Shown in pieces: positions 16,388 to 27,242 of a stretch of DNA of 64,000 nt. The translations under genes and the position numbers were made by a program. The stretch comes from Croceicoccus sp. Lineage in GTDB: Bacteria > Pseudomonadota > Alphaproteobacteria > Sphingomonadales > Sphingomonadaceae. Each line of letters starts with the position of its first letter. Position 1 is the first letter of the stretch. The DNA is taken from the NCBI GenBank assembly GCA_002694745.1, contig NZMY01000017.1:1-64000 (forward strand). Reading direction: 5' to 3'. The notes beneath the pieces are model-generated. The model saw nothing but the letters and a program-made list of their open reading frames with translations. It had not been told where the DNA came from and ran no database searches.

Positions 16388-18070
16388 TCAGTCACGCTCG
16401 GCCCACGCGCCATTGGCGGCGCTCAGGATCGCACGCACGCTGGCGGTGGCGACGTCCTCGTCGATGCCCACGCCCCATATCGTGCAGCCGTCCGGCGTGA
16501 TGCACTCGACATAGGCCGCCGCCCGCGCGTCGGAACCCTTGTTCATGGCGTGCTCCGAATAATCGTTCACCTCGAGGGTCAGGTCGAAACTGTCGCGCAA
16601 GGTCGCGATGACCGAGCTTATCAGCCCATTGCCGCGGCCCGAAACCGAACGTTCCTCGCCATTGACGGACACTTTGCCTGAGAAGATGCGCGTGCCGTCG
16701 GCGGCGCGGGCTTCCTCATATTCGACAAGCTGGAAGTGCTGGGGGCGCGAGAGGCGGTATTCGTTCCGGAAAGCCTGCCAGATATCCTCGGCGTTCAGCT
16801 CGCGGCCGGTCTGGTCGGCCATTTTTTGCACCGCGCGCGAAAAATGGGCCTGCATGCGCTTGGGCAGCTTCAGCCCCTTGTCCTGCTCCAGCACCCAGGC
16901 AAAGCCGCCCTTGCCGGACTGCGAATTGACGCGGATCACCGCCTCGTAATTGCGGCCCAGGTCCGCGGGATCGATCGGCAGATAGGGCACGCGCCACAGC
17001 TCGTCGTTCTGCTGTTCGTGCGCCTCGAACCCCTTCTTGATGGCGTCCTGGTGGCTGCCGGAAAAGGCCGTAAACACCAGCTCGCCGCCATAGGGATGGC
17101 GCTGATGGACGGGGATCTGGTTGCAATATTCCACCGTCTCGATCACCGCGTCGATGTCCGAGAAGTCGAGGCCGGGATCGACACCCTGCGTGTACATGTT
17201 GAGCGCCATCGTCACGAGGCAGCAATTGCCCGTCCGCTCGCCATTGCCGAACAGGCACCCCTCGATCCGGTCCGCGCCCGCCATCAGTCCCAGTTCCGCC
17301 GCCGCGACCCCGGTGCCGCGGTCGTTATGCGTGTGGAGCGAGATCACCGCGCTGTCGCGGTTCGGCAAGTTGCGGCAGAAATACTCGATCTGGTCGGCAT
17401 AGATGTTGGGCGTCGCCGCCTCGACCGTGGCGGGCAGGTTCAGGATGATCGGGCGTTCGGGCGTCGGCTGCAGTATCTGCATCACCGCCTCGCAGCACTC
17501 GATCGAGAAATCGAGTTCGGCGGTCGAGAACGTTTCGGGCGAATATTCGAAATGCCAGTCGGTATCGGGGCGCTTGCCCGCCTCGTCGCGGATGACCTTG
17601 GCGCCGGCGACCGCGATCTCGCGCACCTCGGCCTTGGTCATGCGGAACACGATGTCGCGCCACGCCGGGCTGACCGCGTTATAGACATGGACGATGGCCT
17701 GCTTCGCGCCTTCGAGGCTTTCGAAGCTGCGGCGGATCAGATCCTCGCGGCTTTGGGTCAGCACCTGCACCAGCACATCGTCTGGAATCCGGCCCGACCG
17801 CACAAGGCCCTTTATGAAGTCGAACTCGGTCGCGCCCGCAGCGGGGAAGCCGACCTCGATCTCCTTCAGCCCCACCTTGACCAGCATGTCAAAGAAGCGG
17901 TTCTTCTTCACCGCATCCATCGGATCGATCAGCGACTGGTTGCCGTCGCGCATATCGGTGGAGAGCCAGCGCGGCGCCTTGTCGATCACGCGCGAGGGCC
18001 ACTGGCGGTTTTCCAGCGGCACGGTCGGAAACGGCCGGTACTTGGCCGAAGGGTTCTGCAGCATAGTCAT
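16388..18070 (-). CDS. leuA: 2-isopropylmalate synthase
   Basis: The 560-residue enzyme condenses acetyl-CoA with 2-oxoisovalerate in the first committed step of leucine synthesis. The catalytic barrel shows RWLSTDMRDGNQSLIDPM, with the metal-binding Arg-Asp, and HTHNDRGTGVAAAELGLMAGADRIEGCLFGNGERTGN. The C-terminal regulatory domain (about 430-560) is present, as in the long LeuA type 2. Leucine feedback is known for the family. Upstream on the minus strand lies a Leu-rich leader ORF and a hairpin, consistent with attenuation. Confidence 0.96.
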   Translation of the reverse strand: MTMLQNPSAKYRPFPTVPLENRQWPSRVIDKAPRWLSTDMRDGNQSLIDPMDAVKKNRFFDMLVKVGLKEIEVGFPAAGATEFDFIKGLVRSGRIPDDVLVQVLTQSREDLIRRSFESLEGAKQAIVHVYNAVSPAWRDIVFRMTKAEVREIAVAGAKVIRDEAGKRPDTDWHFEYSPETFSTAELDFSIECCEAVMQILQPTPERPIILNLPATVEAATPNIYADQIEYFCRNLPNRDSAVISLHTHNDRGTGVAAAELGLMAGADRIEGCLFGNGERTGNCCLVTMALNMYTQGVDPGLDFSDIDAVIETVEYCNQIPVHQRHPYGGELVFTAFSGSHQDAIKKGFEAHEQQNDELWRVPYLPIDPADLGRNYEAVIRVNSQSGKGGFAWVLEQDKGLKLPKRMQAHFSRAVQKMADQTGRELNAEDIWQAFRNEYRLSRPQHFQLVEYEEARAADGTRIFSGKVSVNGEERSVSGRGNGLISSVIATLRDSFDLTLEVNDYSEHAMNKGSDARAAAYVECITPDGCTIWGVGIDEDVATASVRAILSAANGAWAERD

Positions 18071-18147
18071 GGGGTTGTTCGCTTTACGTCCTGGATCTGT
18101 GCGATGATCTGGCTGGTTCGGCCCTCAAGCCCTTCAGCAGAGTGGAT

Positions 18148-18183
18148 CGTGTCCCCCGGGGCGCAGACGGCGCCGCGGACACG
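18148..18183 (-). promoter_or_regulatory. Hairpin in leuA leader (putative attenuator element)
   Basis: CGTGTCC and GGACACG (18148-18154 with 18177-18183) flank a GC-rich core that can fold further. The hairpin starts 10 bases after the Leu-rich leader ORF stop, and its CCCCGGG core could pair instead with CCCCCGGG at the end of that ORF. No T-run follows, so a classic terminator is not certain. Confidence 0.45.
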
Positions 18184-18193
18184 ACGCATCGCT

Positions 18194-18244
18194 TCACGCC
18201 CGGGGGCGGATAAGTCGCAGGAGTAGTCCAGGCTTCGCGTTCAT
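18194..18244 (-). CDS. leuA leader peptide
   Basis: A 16-codon ORF reads MNAKPGLLLRLIRPRA and lies 123 bases before leuA on the same strand. It carries four Leu codons within five positions (CTA CTC CTG CGA CTT), followed by Ile. Ribosome stalling at these codons when leucyl-tRNA is scarce would control the hairpin that follows. Leader peptides of this kind control leucine genes in other proteobacteria. The ribosome-binding site is weak. Confidence 0.55.
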   Translation of the reverse strand: MNAKPGLLLRLIRPRA

Positions 18245-18292
18245 GGGGCTGCCTATGCTGCACCATCCGCCGCTTGTAAAGCGAAAGACCGC

Positions 18293-18335
18293 GGGCAGCG
18301 GGGACGATTTCGATACAAATCGCCCCTCGCTGCCC
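18293..18335 (-). terminator. Hairpin after yceI
   Basis: An outer 8-bp stem (GGGCAGCG with CGCTGCCC) continues into an inner CGATTT/AAATCG stem. It lies 16 bases beyond the yceI stop. The minus-strand tail has only scattered T residues, so terminator strength is uncertain. Confidence 0.45.
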
Positions 18336-18350
18336 GTCATCCGCGCAAGA

Positions 18351-18998
18351 TTACTGCTTTTCGAATGCCGCCGTGATGTCCAGTTCGACTTCGTCCGACA
18401 CCAGCGGAATGAAGGCGTCGACACCGAAATCGGACCGCTTGATCGTGGTGCGCCCTTCGAAACCCAGCGTCTGGACCTGGCTCATCGGATTGGCACCCGC
18501 GCCGGTGAACTCGGCGGCGATCACCACCGGCTTGGTCACGCCGTTCAGCGTCAGATTGCCCGTGATGTTCGCGCTGGTGTCGCCGGTCATCGCCACCGAA
18601 GTCGAGGTGAAGCGCGCCGCGGCCGGATCGGGACCGAAGAAATCGGGGTCGCCGCCGTCCTCACCGGCACGCAGCAGATGATCCTTGAGGCCTTGCGCGG
18701 CCACGGTGACATCGGCAACCGGGATCGTCACGTCGACGCTGGCGGCGGAAGGATTGGCCGGATCGATCTGCAGCGTGCCGGTCACGCCGCCGAAAATCCC
18801 GAAATAATCGTTGAAACCGAAATGGTTGACGCGAAAGCCGACCAGCGTGTGCAGCGGATCGGCGGCATAACTGCCTGCCGCCACGCGCGAGACGTCTACC
18901 TGACCGGGAAGGGCGGGCACGTCGTTCTGTGCGAATACGGGGGCGGCAACAATGGCCCCTGCCATCGCGAAGGCCGCAAGCTTTGTCTTCACATTCAT
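18351..18998 (-). CDS. YceI-family periplasmic protein
   Basis: The 215-residue protein begins with a Sec signal (AAPVFA cleavage near 23). It shows the YceI lipocalin-like barrel landmarks: AADPLHTLVGFRVNHFGFNDYFGIFGGVTGTLQID, a DFFGPDPAAARFTSTSV segment, ITGNLTLNGVTKPVVI and the closing KRSDFGVDAFIP. YceI proteins bind isoprenoid-type ligands in the periplasm. The gene stands alone between leuA and ilvC, with a hairpin downstream. Confidence 0.9.
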   Translation of the reverse strand: MNVKTKLAAFAMAGAIVAAPVFAQNDVPALPGQVDVSRVAAGSYAADPLHTLVGFRVNHFGFNDYFGIFGGVTGTLQIDPANPSAASVDVTIPVADVTVAAQGLKDHLLRAGEDGGDPDFFGPDPAAARFTSTSVAMTGDTSANITGNLTLNGVTKPVVIAAEFTGAGANPMSQVQTLGFEGRTTIKRSDFGVDAFIPLVSDEVELDITAAFEKQ

Positions 18999-19111
18999 GA
19001 TTATAATCTCCTCAATTCCCGAACCGTCCGCGCCGCTATTTGGCCATCAATGCGGACAATAAAAGTAGGCACAGCCATGTAACCCAGCCTAGTGGATTGA
19101 GATCGCTCAAC

Positions 19112-19143
19112 AAAAAACCCGCCGCCCACGATGGGGCGGCGGG
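19112..19143 (-). terminator. Rho-independent terminator of ilvC
   Basis: A 10-bp GC stem (CCCGCCGCCC with GGGCGGCGGG, small loop) is followed on the minus strand by six T residues. It lies 35 bases after the ilvC stop. Confidence 0.85.
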
Positions 19144-19177
19144 TCCATAATGTCAGCGGCCCGTCAGGGCCGAAGGA

Positions 19178-20224
<1,047 letters not shown>

Positions 20225-20305
20225 TCACGCAGGGCGATTATACGGGCTGCCGCCTCACTTCAACGCATGAGGGGGCAGCAAACGAATGGATGTATTGCCT
20301 GGCGT

Positions 20306-20821
20306 TCAGGCGCTGTCCGGACCGCGCATCATGCCGACGATCCCGGTGCGACCGACCTCGACCAGCCCCAGCTCGCGCATCAGCGCGATGAAGCTGTCGA
20401 TCTTCTCGGGCGCGCCGGTGATCTCGAAGATGAAGCTCTGCGTGGTCGAATCCACGACCTTGGCGCGATAGACATCGGCCAGCCGCAGCGCCTCGACCCG
20501 GTTGTCGCCGCGGCCCGATACCTTGACCAGCGCAAGCTCGCGTTCGACATGCGGACCCTGTTCGGTCAGGTCCACCACCTTGTGCACCGGGACCAGCCGG
20601 TCCAGCTGCGCGTGGATCTGGTCGATCACCTGCGGCGGGCCATGCGTCACGATGGTGATGCGCGACACGCGGTGGTTCTCGGTAATGTCGGCGACGGTCA
20701 GGCTGTCGATGTTGTAACCGCGCGCGGTGAACAGCCCAGCGATCTTGGCAAGAATGCCCGGATCGTTGTCGACGGTGACGGCCAGGACGTGGCGTTCCTG
20801 TTCCCTGTGCTGGATATGCAT
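20306..20821 (-). CDS. ilvH: Acetolactate synthase small (regulatory) subunit
   Basis: The 171-residue regulatory subunit has an N-terminal ACT domain (VLAVTVDNDPGILAKIAGLFTARGYNIDSLTV ... RITIVT) and the usual C-terminal ALS_ss_C domain ending GIVGMMRG. It binds valine and stimulates the large subunit. Its ATG shares one base with the stop of ilvB (TGATG arrangement), so the subunits are translationally coupled. Confidence 0.96.
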   Translation of the reverse strand: MHIQHREQERHVLAVTVDNDPGILAKIAGLFTARGYNIDSLTVADITENHRVSRITIVTHGPPQVIDQIHAQLDRLVPVHKVVDLTEQGPHVERELALVKVSGRGDNRVEALRLADVYRAKVVDSTTQSFIFEITGAPEKIDSFIALMRELGLVEVGRTGIVGMMRGPDSA

Positions 20822-22581
20822 CAGACCGACGCCTTCGCTTCTGCGCTGACGGTGATGGCGGCGGGCGCCTCGTCACCATAGAGCATCATGTCGGTGTGCG
20901 ATGCGCCCGAACGGAACATCGGCAGGCAATTGGCCAGCTTGGCCACGCGGCAGTCGACGATCACCGGACCGTCATGATCCAGCATGGCCTGAATGCCCGC
21001 ATCCAGATCGGCGGGATCCTCGATCACGATGCCCTTCCAGCCATAAGCCTCCGCCAGCTTCACGAAATCGGGAAGCGCGTCGGAATAGCTGTTCGAATAG
21101 CGGGATTCATAGGTCAGTTCCTGCCACTGGCGGACCATGCCCATGAATTCGTTGTTGAGGATGAACACCTTGACCGGGAGGCGGTACTGGCTCGCCGTGC
21201 CCAGTTCCTGGATGTTCATCTGGATCGATGCTTCGCCCGCGATGTCGATCACCAGCGCATCGGGATTGCCGATCTGCGCGCCGATGGCGGCAGGAAGGCC
21301 ATAGCCCATCGTGCCCAGACCGCCGCTGGTCAGCCATTTATTGGGCCCGAAAAAGCCGAAATGCTGGGCCGCCCACATCTGGTGCTGGCCAACCTCGGTG
21401 CTGATGATCGGATCGTGCTCGCGGGTGAGCGCGAACAGACGCTCGATCGCGTACTGCGGCATGATCTCCTGCTCGGACTTGGGATAGGCGAGCGACTGGC
21501 GCGCCTTCCAGCCCGTGATCCGCGCCTTCCATTCGGTCAGTTCGTTCGCCTCGTGCCCCGCCGCCTTCCAGCGCGCGATCATCTGGCGCATCACCTCTCC
21601 GACGTCGCCGATGATCGGCAGGTCGACGGCGACGGTCTTGTTGATCGACGAGCGGTCGATATCGACATGGATCTTGCGCGCGTCGGGAGCGAAGTCCTCG
21701 ATCCGGCCGGTGACGCGGTCGTCGAAACGCGCGCCGAGGCACAGGATCAAATCTGCGCGGTTCATCGCGTGGTTCGCTTCCCACGTGCCATGCATGCCCA
21801 GCATGCCCAGCCAGTCGTCATGATCGGCGGGGAAGGCACCCAGACCCATCAGCGTCGAGGTGACGGGCGCACCGCACAAGGCCTGCAGTTCGCGCAGCAG
21901 TGCGCTGGCTTCGGGCCCCGAATTGATGATGCCGCCGCCCGTATAGAGAACCGGCGCTTCGGCCGCTGCCAGCAGGTCCATGGCCTGCGCAATGGCTTCC
22001 GCGTCGCCGGAGAAGGGCGGGTTGTAGCGGCTTGGCATCTGGTGCGGCTTGCCGTCGACGCTGGCGACCTGCACGTCCTTGGGAATGTCGATGACCACCG
22101 GACCGGGCCGACCGCTGGTGGCGATGCGAAACGCCTCGTCGATCGTGGCGGCAAGATCGGCAGGGTCCTTCACCAGATAGTTGTGCTTGGTGCAGTGGCG
22201 CGTGATGCCGACGGTATCGGCCTCTTGAAAGGCGTCGGTCCCGATCATCGCGGTGGCGACCTGTCCGGTCAGCACGACCAGCGGAATCGAATCGAGAAAG
22301 GCGTCGGCGATGCCGGTGACCGCATTGGTCGCACCCGGACCGCTGGTGACGAGCACCACGCCGGGCTTGCCGGTCGATCTTGCATAACCCTCGGCAGCAT
22401 GGGCCGCGCCCGCTTCGTGCCGCACGAGGATGTGACGGATGCGATCATCGTTGAAGAGGGCGTCATAGATCGGAAGCACCGCGCCGCCGGGATAGCCGAA
22501 GACGACTTCGACCCCCTGCTCGACCAGCTTGTCGATCAATATCTCTGCGCCGCTGCGCTCGCTCACAATACGCTCCATCAT
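20821..22581 (-). CDS. ilvB: Acetolactate synthase large (catalytic) subunit
   Basis: The 586-residue thiamine-diphosphate enzyme makes acetolactate or acetohydroxybutyrate from pyruvate. The N-terminal domain shows [17 protein letters not shown] with the catalytic-region Glu in [18 protein letters not shown]. The ThDP motif is [33 protein letters not shown] (GEAS in place of the usual GDGS). Two Met codons open the frame; either could start. Upstream lies a strong hairpin and a TTGACA box at the end of miaA. Confidence 0.97.
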   Translation of the reverse strand: MMERIVSERSGAEILIDKLVEQGVEVVFGYPGGAVLPIYDALFNDDRIRHILVRHEAGAAHAAEGYARSTGKPGVVLVTSGPGATNAVTGIADAFLDSIPLVVLTGQVATAMIGTDAFQEADTVGITRHCTKHNYLVKDPADLAATIDEAFRIATSGRPGPVVIDIPKDVQVASVDGKPHQMPSRYNPPFSGDAEAIAQAMDLLAAAEAPVLYTGGGIINSGPEASALLRELQALCGAPVTSTLMGLGAFPADHDDWLGMLGMHGTWEANHAMNRADLILCLGARFDDRVTGRIEDFAPDARKIHVDIDRSSINKTVAVDLPIIGDVGEVMRQMIARWKAAGHEANELTEWKARITGWKARQSLAYPKSEQEIMPQYAIERLFALTREHDPIISTEVGQHQMWAAQHFGFFGPNKWLTSGGLGTMGYGLPAAIGAQIGNPDALVIDIAGEASIQMNIQELGTASQYRLPVKVFILNNEFMGMVRQWQELTYESRYSNSYSDALPDFVKLAEAYGWKGIVIEDPADLDAGIQAMLDHDGPVIVDCRVAKLANCLPMFRSGASHTDMMLYGDEAPAAITVSAEAKASV

Positions 22582-22644
22582 CCTGATTGGCGGGTCGTCC
22601 CGACCTGTGGTCCAGACTTGCCCAAAACGAAAGCCCCGATAGAG

Positions 22645-22676
22645 ACGGGCCCGAGCGTGTTGGTCGCCGGGCCCGT
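22645..22676 (-). promoter_or_regulatory. Hairpin in the ilvB leader
   Basis: ACGGGCCCG and CGGGCCCGT form a perfect 9-bp stem with a 14-base loop, 64 bases before the ilvB start. On the minus strand the right arm runs into GTCTCTATCGGGGC, which could form an alternative hairpin with GCCCG and is followed by TTTCGTTTT. This resembles an attenuator, but no branched-chain-rich leader peptide is visible. Confidence 0.45.
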
Positions 22677-22700
22677 ACAGGTCTTCCTAACTTGCGGGGC

Positions 22701-22729
22701 GGGTTAGGAGACATAAACATTCATGTCAA
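22701..22729 (-). promoter_or_regulatory. Possible ilvB promoter
   Basis: On the minus strand TTGACA (22724-22729) is followed after 17 bases by TAACCC (22701-22706). The -35 element is perfect but overlaps the last codons of miaA, and the -10 element is poor. Confidence 0.35.
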
Positions 22730-23674
22730 CCCAAAATAATGTAATAAAGTTGCTTTGTTTGCCGAGGAAAGGTAATCATCGGCATTCGCGCGCTTCCAAT
22801 CATGCGGAGGCTGGTGGCGAAACCAGGTATATTGCCTTTTCGCATAGCGCCGCGTGGCGAGCGCGCCCTGTTCCGCGCACTCCTCAGGCGAGATGTCGCC
22901 GCGAAGCATTGCCGCAATCTCGCGCACCCCGATGGCCCGCATGACGGGCAGGTCGGGTGACAGCCCGCGCGCCAGCAAAGCTTCGACCTCGGCGGCGGCT
23001 CCGCGTTCGAGCATCAGGGCGAAACGGCGGTCGCATCGTTCGTAAAGCCATTCCCGATTGGGCAGCAAAACCAGCGCCTGCAAGTCGATCCGATCACCGA
23101 TCCCGCCTTCCAGCCGCTGCTGCCAATGGCTGAGCGGCTGTCCGGTCGACCTGACGACCTCCAAAGCGCGCGCGACGCGCGTCGTGTCGGTCGGTGAAAG
23201 CCGGGCGGCGGCCACAGGATCCTCGCGGCTCAGCGATGCATGCGCGTCGGCCACGGGTAAATCGCGGACCTGCGCGCGGACCGCTGGATCGATCTGCGGC
23301 ACCGGCGCGATGCCGTCGATCAATGTCCGTAAGTAAAGCCCCGTACCGCCGACCAGTATCGGCAATCGGCCGTTATCGTGCGCTGCATCGATCTCCATGC
23401 GCGCCGCCGCTGCCCATTCCGCCGCCGAACACGCCGCCGCACCGTCCCAGGTGCCGAACAACCGGTGCGGGACGCCTTGCATCTCATCCTCGGCAGGGCG
23501 GGCGGACAATATCTTCAAATCGGCATAGACCTGCGCGCTGTCGGCGTTGATCACCACTGCCGGCTGCCCGCGCTCGGCCGCTGCCAGCGCAAGCCGGACG
23601 GCGAGATCGCTCTTGCCGCTGGCGGTCGGCCCTGCGATGAGCGCCACCCCTGGTTTATCCGCGACGCGGCGCAT
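22721..23674 (-). CDS. miaA: tRNA dimethylallyltransferase
   Basis: The 317-residue enzyme adds an isopentenyl group to A37 of tRNAs that read UNN codons. The P-loop is [12 protein letters not shown] (residues 14-25); [36 protein letters not shown] and [14 protein letters not shown] are the family landmarks. The ATG at 23674 was chosen. An in-frame ATG at 23716 would overlap the divergent serB start, and the longer open frame beyond it is antisense to serB. Confidence 0.94.
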   Translation of the reverse strand: MRRVADKPGVALIAGPTASGKSDLAVRLALAAAERGQPAVVINADSAQVYADLKILSARPAEDEMQGVPHRLFGTWDGAAACSAAEWAAAARMEIDAAHDNGRLPILVGGTGLYLRTLIDGIAPVPQIDPAVRAQVRDLPVADAHASLSREDPVAAARLSPTDTTRVARALEVVRSTGQPLSHWQQRLEGGIGDRIDLQALVLLPNREWLYERCDRRFALMLERGAAAEVEALLARGLSPDLPVMRAIGVREIAAMLRGDISPEECAEQGALATRRYAKRQYTWFRHQPPHDWKRANADDYLSSANKATLLHYFGLT

Positions 23675-23708
23675 TCCCGCCTGACTCGCTTTTTCGGAGA
23701 CTTGTCCC

Positions 23709-24590
23709 GTGCTCATCGCCCGGCTGATAGCAGACCACGCCACGCTTGAAAGCGCGCTCGACACAGCCAGTGCCGCGCTGGCGGACAAGGGTTGGCCCGT
23801 GGCGGAGGCGACCATGCTCGATTTCTGCGGCGACGTGTTGCAGATCTCGATGGCGGGCGGGGATGCGGCGCAGGTCCGCGCGATCCTGTCCGATGCCTTT
23901 GCGCCGTCCGACCTGCTGCTGTCGGCAGGACCGATCGTGGTCCCGCACCTGCTTGTGTCCGATATGGATTCGACCATGATCGGGCAGGAATGCATCGACG
24001 AGCTGGCCGATTTCGCGGGGCTGAAAGACCGCATCGCCGCGATCACCGAACGCGCCATGCAGGGCGAACTCGATTTCGAAAGCGCGCTGAAGGAAAGGGT
24101 CGGCCTGCTCAAGGACCTACCCGAAACCGCCATCCAGCAATGCCTTGCCGATCGCATCCGCCCGATGCCCGGCGCGCACACGCTGGTCGAAACGCTGAAC
24201 GCGCGCGGCTGCCACACGGTGCTGGTGACGGGCGGGTTCCATTCCTTCGCCGACCCCGTTGCCGAAATGCTGGGCTTCCGGCGCGTCGTCGGCAATGTGC
24301 TGGGCGTTACCGATGGGCGGCTGACCGGCGATCTCGCCGCGGCCATCGTCGACAGCGGGGTGAAGAAGAAGACGCTGGAACAGGAAATGGAGCGCTTGGG
24401 GAAGGGCGACCATAGCCTTGCCATGGGCGACGGCGCCAATGACATCCCGATGATTCAGGCCGCCGATTACGGCATCGCCTATTACGCCAAGCCCAAGGCG
24501 CGCGCAGCCGCCGATGGCTGGATCGAACGCGGCGATCTGACCAGCGTGCTGAAGCTGTTCGACATTCCCGAGGCTGACTGGGTCAAGTGA
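23709..24590 (+). CDS. serB: Phosphoserine phosphatase
   Basis: The 293-residue HAD-family enzyme carries out the last step of serine synthesis. The N-terminal ACT-like domain (about 1-75) is followed by the catalytic motif [24 protein letters not shown], then [14 protein letters not shown] and [26 protein letters not shown]. The start codon is GTG and lies only 34 bases from the divergent miaA start, so the two promoters must overlap. Confidence 0.95.
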   Translation: MLIARLIADHATLESALDTASAALADKGWPVAEATMLDFCGDVLQISMAGGDAAQVRAILSDAFAPSDLLLSAGPIVVPHLLVSDMDSTMIGQECIDELADFAGLKDRIAAITERAMQGELDFESALKERVGLLKDLPETAIQQCLADRIRPMPGAHTLVETLNARGCHTVLVTGGFHSFADPVAEMLGFRRVVGNVLGVTDGRLTGDLAAAIVDSGVKKKTLEQEMERLGKGDHSLAMGDGANDIPMIQAADYGIAYYAKPKARAAADGWIERGDLTSVLKLFDIPEADWVK

Positions 24591-24595
24591 CCGCT

Positions 24596-24616
24596 GGCGG
24601 GGAACGGCTCCCCGCC
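24596..24616. terminator. Hairpin between convergent serB and purL
   Basis: GGCGGGGA and TCCCCGCC form a perfect 8-bp stem with a 5-base loop, six bases after the serB stop and eight before the purL stop. There is no T-run on either strand. Confidence 0.5.
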
Positions 24617-24623
24617 GGAGGCG

Positions 24624-26843
24624 TCAGCCTTCCATCCATTCCTCGAAAAAGGCGCGGTGTGCGGCCTTGATTTCGGCCAGCGACACCATGCTTTCGCCAT
24701 AGACGGAGCGGAAGATGATCCGTTCGCCGCCGGTTTCGCCCAGAGCCACAGCCGCGAGTCCTGCTGCTTCGGCGGCCTCCAGAATGGGTTCGGCTTCGGC
24801 GGCGGTGACGACATAGCGCGCCTGATCCTCGCCGAACCAGAATGCCGCGAGCGAGGCGCGATCTTCCGGCATGGCGACCGCGCAGCCGATGCCGCCCGCC
24901 AACGCCATTTCCGCCAGCGCCACGGCAAGCCCGCCGTCAGAACAGTCGTGCACCGCCGTAACCGCGCCGTCCGCGATCAGCTGGCGCACTGTCTCGCCCG
25001 CCTTGCGTTCCAGATCCAGCATCACGGGCGGGGGCGTGCCTTCCTCGCGGCCCGCAATCTCGCGCAGCCATAGCGACTGGCCCAGATGGCCGCTTTCGCC
25101 GCCGATCACCACGATCTGCTCGCCCGCCGCCTTGAAGGCAGACGTCGCCATGATGCCGTAATCCTGCATCAGCCCGACGCCGCCGATGGCGGGGGTGGGC
25201 AGGATGGCACTGCCGCCGCCGGTCGCCTTGCTTTCGTTGTAAAGCGACACATTGCCAGACACGATCGGGAAATCGAGCGCGCGGCACGCTTCGCCCATGC
25301 CTTCGAGGCAGCCGACGAACTGGGCCATGATCTCGGGCCGCTGCGGATTGGCAAAGTTGAGGCAATTGGTAACGGCAAGCGGCAGCGCGCCCACCGCGCA
25401 GATATTGCGCCATGCCTCGGCAATCGCCTGCCGCCCGCCTTCCTGCGGATCGGCATAGCAATAGCGCGGCGTGCAATCGGTGCTGATCGCCAGCGCCTTG
25501 CGCGTTCCATGCACGCGCACCACCGCCGCGTCTCCGCCGGTCTGCAGCGTGTCGGCGCCGACCTGCGAATCGTATTGCTCCGCGATCCACGCGCGCGAGG
25601 CGAGATCGGGCGATCCGATCAGGCGCTTGAGGTCGCCCGCGACGTCATCGGTGCCGGGCGTGTCGGACAGCGGGGAGATACCCGCCCATTCGGCATATTC
25701 CTCGCGCCCGATATAGGGCCGGTCGTACAGCGGCGCGTCCGCGGCGAGGGGACCCAGCGGAATGTCGCACACCACATCACCGCCGAATTCCAGCACCATG
25801 TGCCGCGTGTCGGTGACTTCGCCGATCACCGCGAAATCCAGCTCCCACTTTTTGAAGATCGCCTCGGCCATGGCTTCCTTGCCGGGCTTGAGCACCATCA
25901 GCATGCGTTCCTGCGATTCCGACAGCATCATCTCGTAAGGCGTCATGCCTTCCTCGCGGCACGGCACCTTGTCCATGTCGAGCCTGATGCCCGCCTTGCC
26001 ATTGGTCGCCATCTCGACCGAGGACGAGGTGAGGCCCGCCGCGCCCATGTCCTGGATCGCGACGATGGCATCGGTCGCCATGAGTTCAAGGCAGGCCTCG
26101 ATCAACAGTTTCTCCGTGAACGGATCGCCGACCTGCACGGTGGGGCGTTTCGCTTCCGCGTCCTCGCCGAAATCGGCGCTGGCCATAGTCGCGCCATGGA
26201 TACCGTCGCGCCCGGTCTTCGACCCGACATAGACGATCGGATTGCCCACGCCCGTCGCGGCGGAATAGAAGATGCGGTCGCTGTCCGCGACGCCCACCGT
26301 CATCGCATTGACGAGGATGTTGCCGTCATAGGCCTTGTGGAAATTGGTTTCGCCGCCGACGGTCGGCACGCCGACGCAATTGCCGTATCCGCCGATGCCC
26401 GCGACAACGCCCTGCACAAGATGCTTCATCTTCGGATGATCGGGCCGCCCGAAACGCAGCGCGTTCATGTTCGCGACGGGACGCGCGCCCATGGTGAACA
26501 CGTCGCGCAGGATACCGCCAACCCCCGTCGCCGCGCCCTGATAGGGCTCGATATACGAAGGGTGGTTGTGACTCTCCATCTTGAAGATGCAGGCCTGGCC
26601 GTCGCCGATGTCGATCACGCCCGCGTTCTCGCCGGGACCGCAGATCACCCACTCCGCCTCGGTCGGCAGCTTCTTCAGGTGCAGGCGGCTGGACTTGTAG
26701 CTGCAATGCTCGGACCACATGACCGAGAAGATGCCCAGTTCCACCAGATTGGGCTCTCGCCCAAGGGCGTGCAGGACACGTTCGTATTCCTCGGTGGACA
26801 GGCCGTGGGCGGCAACGACATCGGGGGTGATTGCATCGGTCAT
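24624..26843 (-). CDS. purL: Phosphoribosylformylglycinamidine synthase subunit PurL
   Basis: The 739-residue small-type PurL converts FGAR to FGAM with ATP and glutamine-derived ammonia, working with separate PurQ and PurS subunits not in this window. Motifs include [69 protein letters not shown] and the late [18 protein letters not shown] 7-bp GC hairpin lies just upstream (26847-26867) in the leader. Confidence 0.96.
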   Translation of the reverse strand: MTDAITPDVVAAHGLSTEEYERVLHALGREPNLVELGIFSVMWSEHCSYKSSRLHLKKLPTEAEWVICGPGENAGVIDIGDGQACIFKMESHNHPSYIEPYQGAATGVGGILRDVFTMGARPVANMNALRFGRPDHPKMKHLVQGVVAGIGGYGNCVGVPTVGGETNFHKAYDGNILVNAMTVGVADSDRIFYSAATGVGNPIVYVGSKTGRDGIHGATMASADFGEDAEAKRPTVQVGDPFTEKLLIEACLELMATDAIVAIQDMGAAGLTSSSVEMATNGKAGIRLDMDKVPCREEGMTPYEMMLSESQERMLMVLKPGKEAMAEAIFKKWELDFAVIGEVTDTRHMVLEFGGDVVCDIPLGPLAADAPLYDRPYIGREEYAEWAGISPLSDTPGTDDVAGDLKRLIGSPDLASRAWIAEQYDSQVGADTLQTGGDAAVVRVHGTRKALAISTDCTPRYCYADPQEGGRQAIAEAWRNICAVGALPLAVTNCLNFANPQRPEIMAQFVGCLEGMGEACRALDFPIVSGNVSLYNESKATGGGSAILPTPAIGGVGLMQDYGIMATSAFKAAGEQIVVIGGESGHLGQSLWLREIAGREEGTPPPVMLDLERKAGETVRQLIADGAVTAVHDCSDGGLAVALAEMALAGGIGCAVAMPEDRASLAAFWFGEDQARYVVTAAEAEPILEAAEAAGLAAVALGETGGERIIFRSVYGESMVSLAEIKAAHRAFFEEWMEG

Positions 26844-26982
26844 GGCGCGCGCCTTACCTAGGCGCGCGGGCGGGCGCTAGCCCGTTTTATCCGCAAAATG
26901 CACGCCATCCACCGCCTGCGGCGTGGACAGTCTGCCCCTGCATGGCTTGACCCGGTCACGGCCACGTTCCAAACACGCTGCG

Positions 26983-27237
26983 ATGAGCGACGCAGCACCC
27001 GATATTTCGCAGATGAGTTACGAACAGGCCCTTTCCGCGCTGGAGGATGTCGTCCGCCGGCTTGAGGGAGGAGACGCCGCGCTCGACGAATCGATTGCGC
27101 TCTACGAACGGGGCGAGGCGCTCAGGAAGCATTGCCAGGCCCGGCTCGACGCCGCGCAGGCCCGGATCGAGGCGATCGTCGCCGACAGCGAAGGGCGCGC
27201 GTCGGGCACGCGGCCTTTCGACGAACCGGCGGCCTGA
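26983..27237 (+). CDS. xseB: Exodeoxyribonuclease VII small subunit
   Basis: The 84-residue all-helical protein shows the XseB signature: SYEQALSALEDVVRRLEGGDAALDESIALYERGEALRKHCQARLDAAQARIE. It binds the XseA catalytic subunit, which is not in the window. The ATG at 26983 was chosen; the frame upstream has only weak starts. It ends 5 bases before ispA, a common alphaproteobacterial pairing. Confidence 0.93.
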   Translation: MSDAAPDISQMSYEQALSALEDVVRRLEGGDAALDESIALYERGEALRKHCQARLDAAQARIEAIVADSEGRASGTRPFDEPAA

Positions 27238-27242
27238 TTACG

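Noticed and set aside
16736-18226. Long plus-strand frame antisense to leuA
   Set aside because: Shadow of the high-GC third codon positions; no motif.
22710-22735. Six-codon ORF (MNVYVS) before ilvB as a leader peptide
   Set aside because: Too short and too poor in branched-chain codons, and it overlaps the possible promoter.
25086-26861. Long plus-strand frame antisense to purL
   Set aside because: It mirrors the codon bias of purL and has no recognisable motif.
26847-26867. GC hairpin before purL as a purine riboswitch
   Set aside because: A simple 7-bp stem with no aptamer core.
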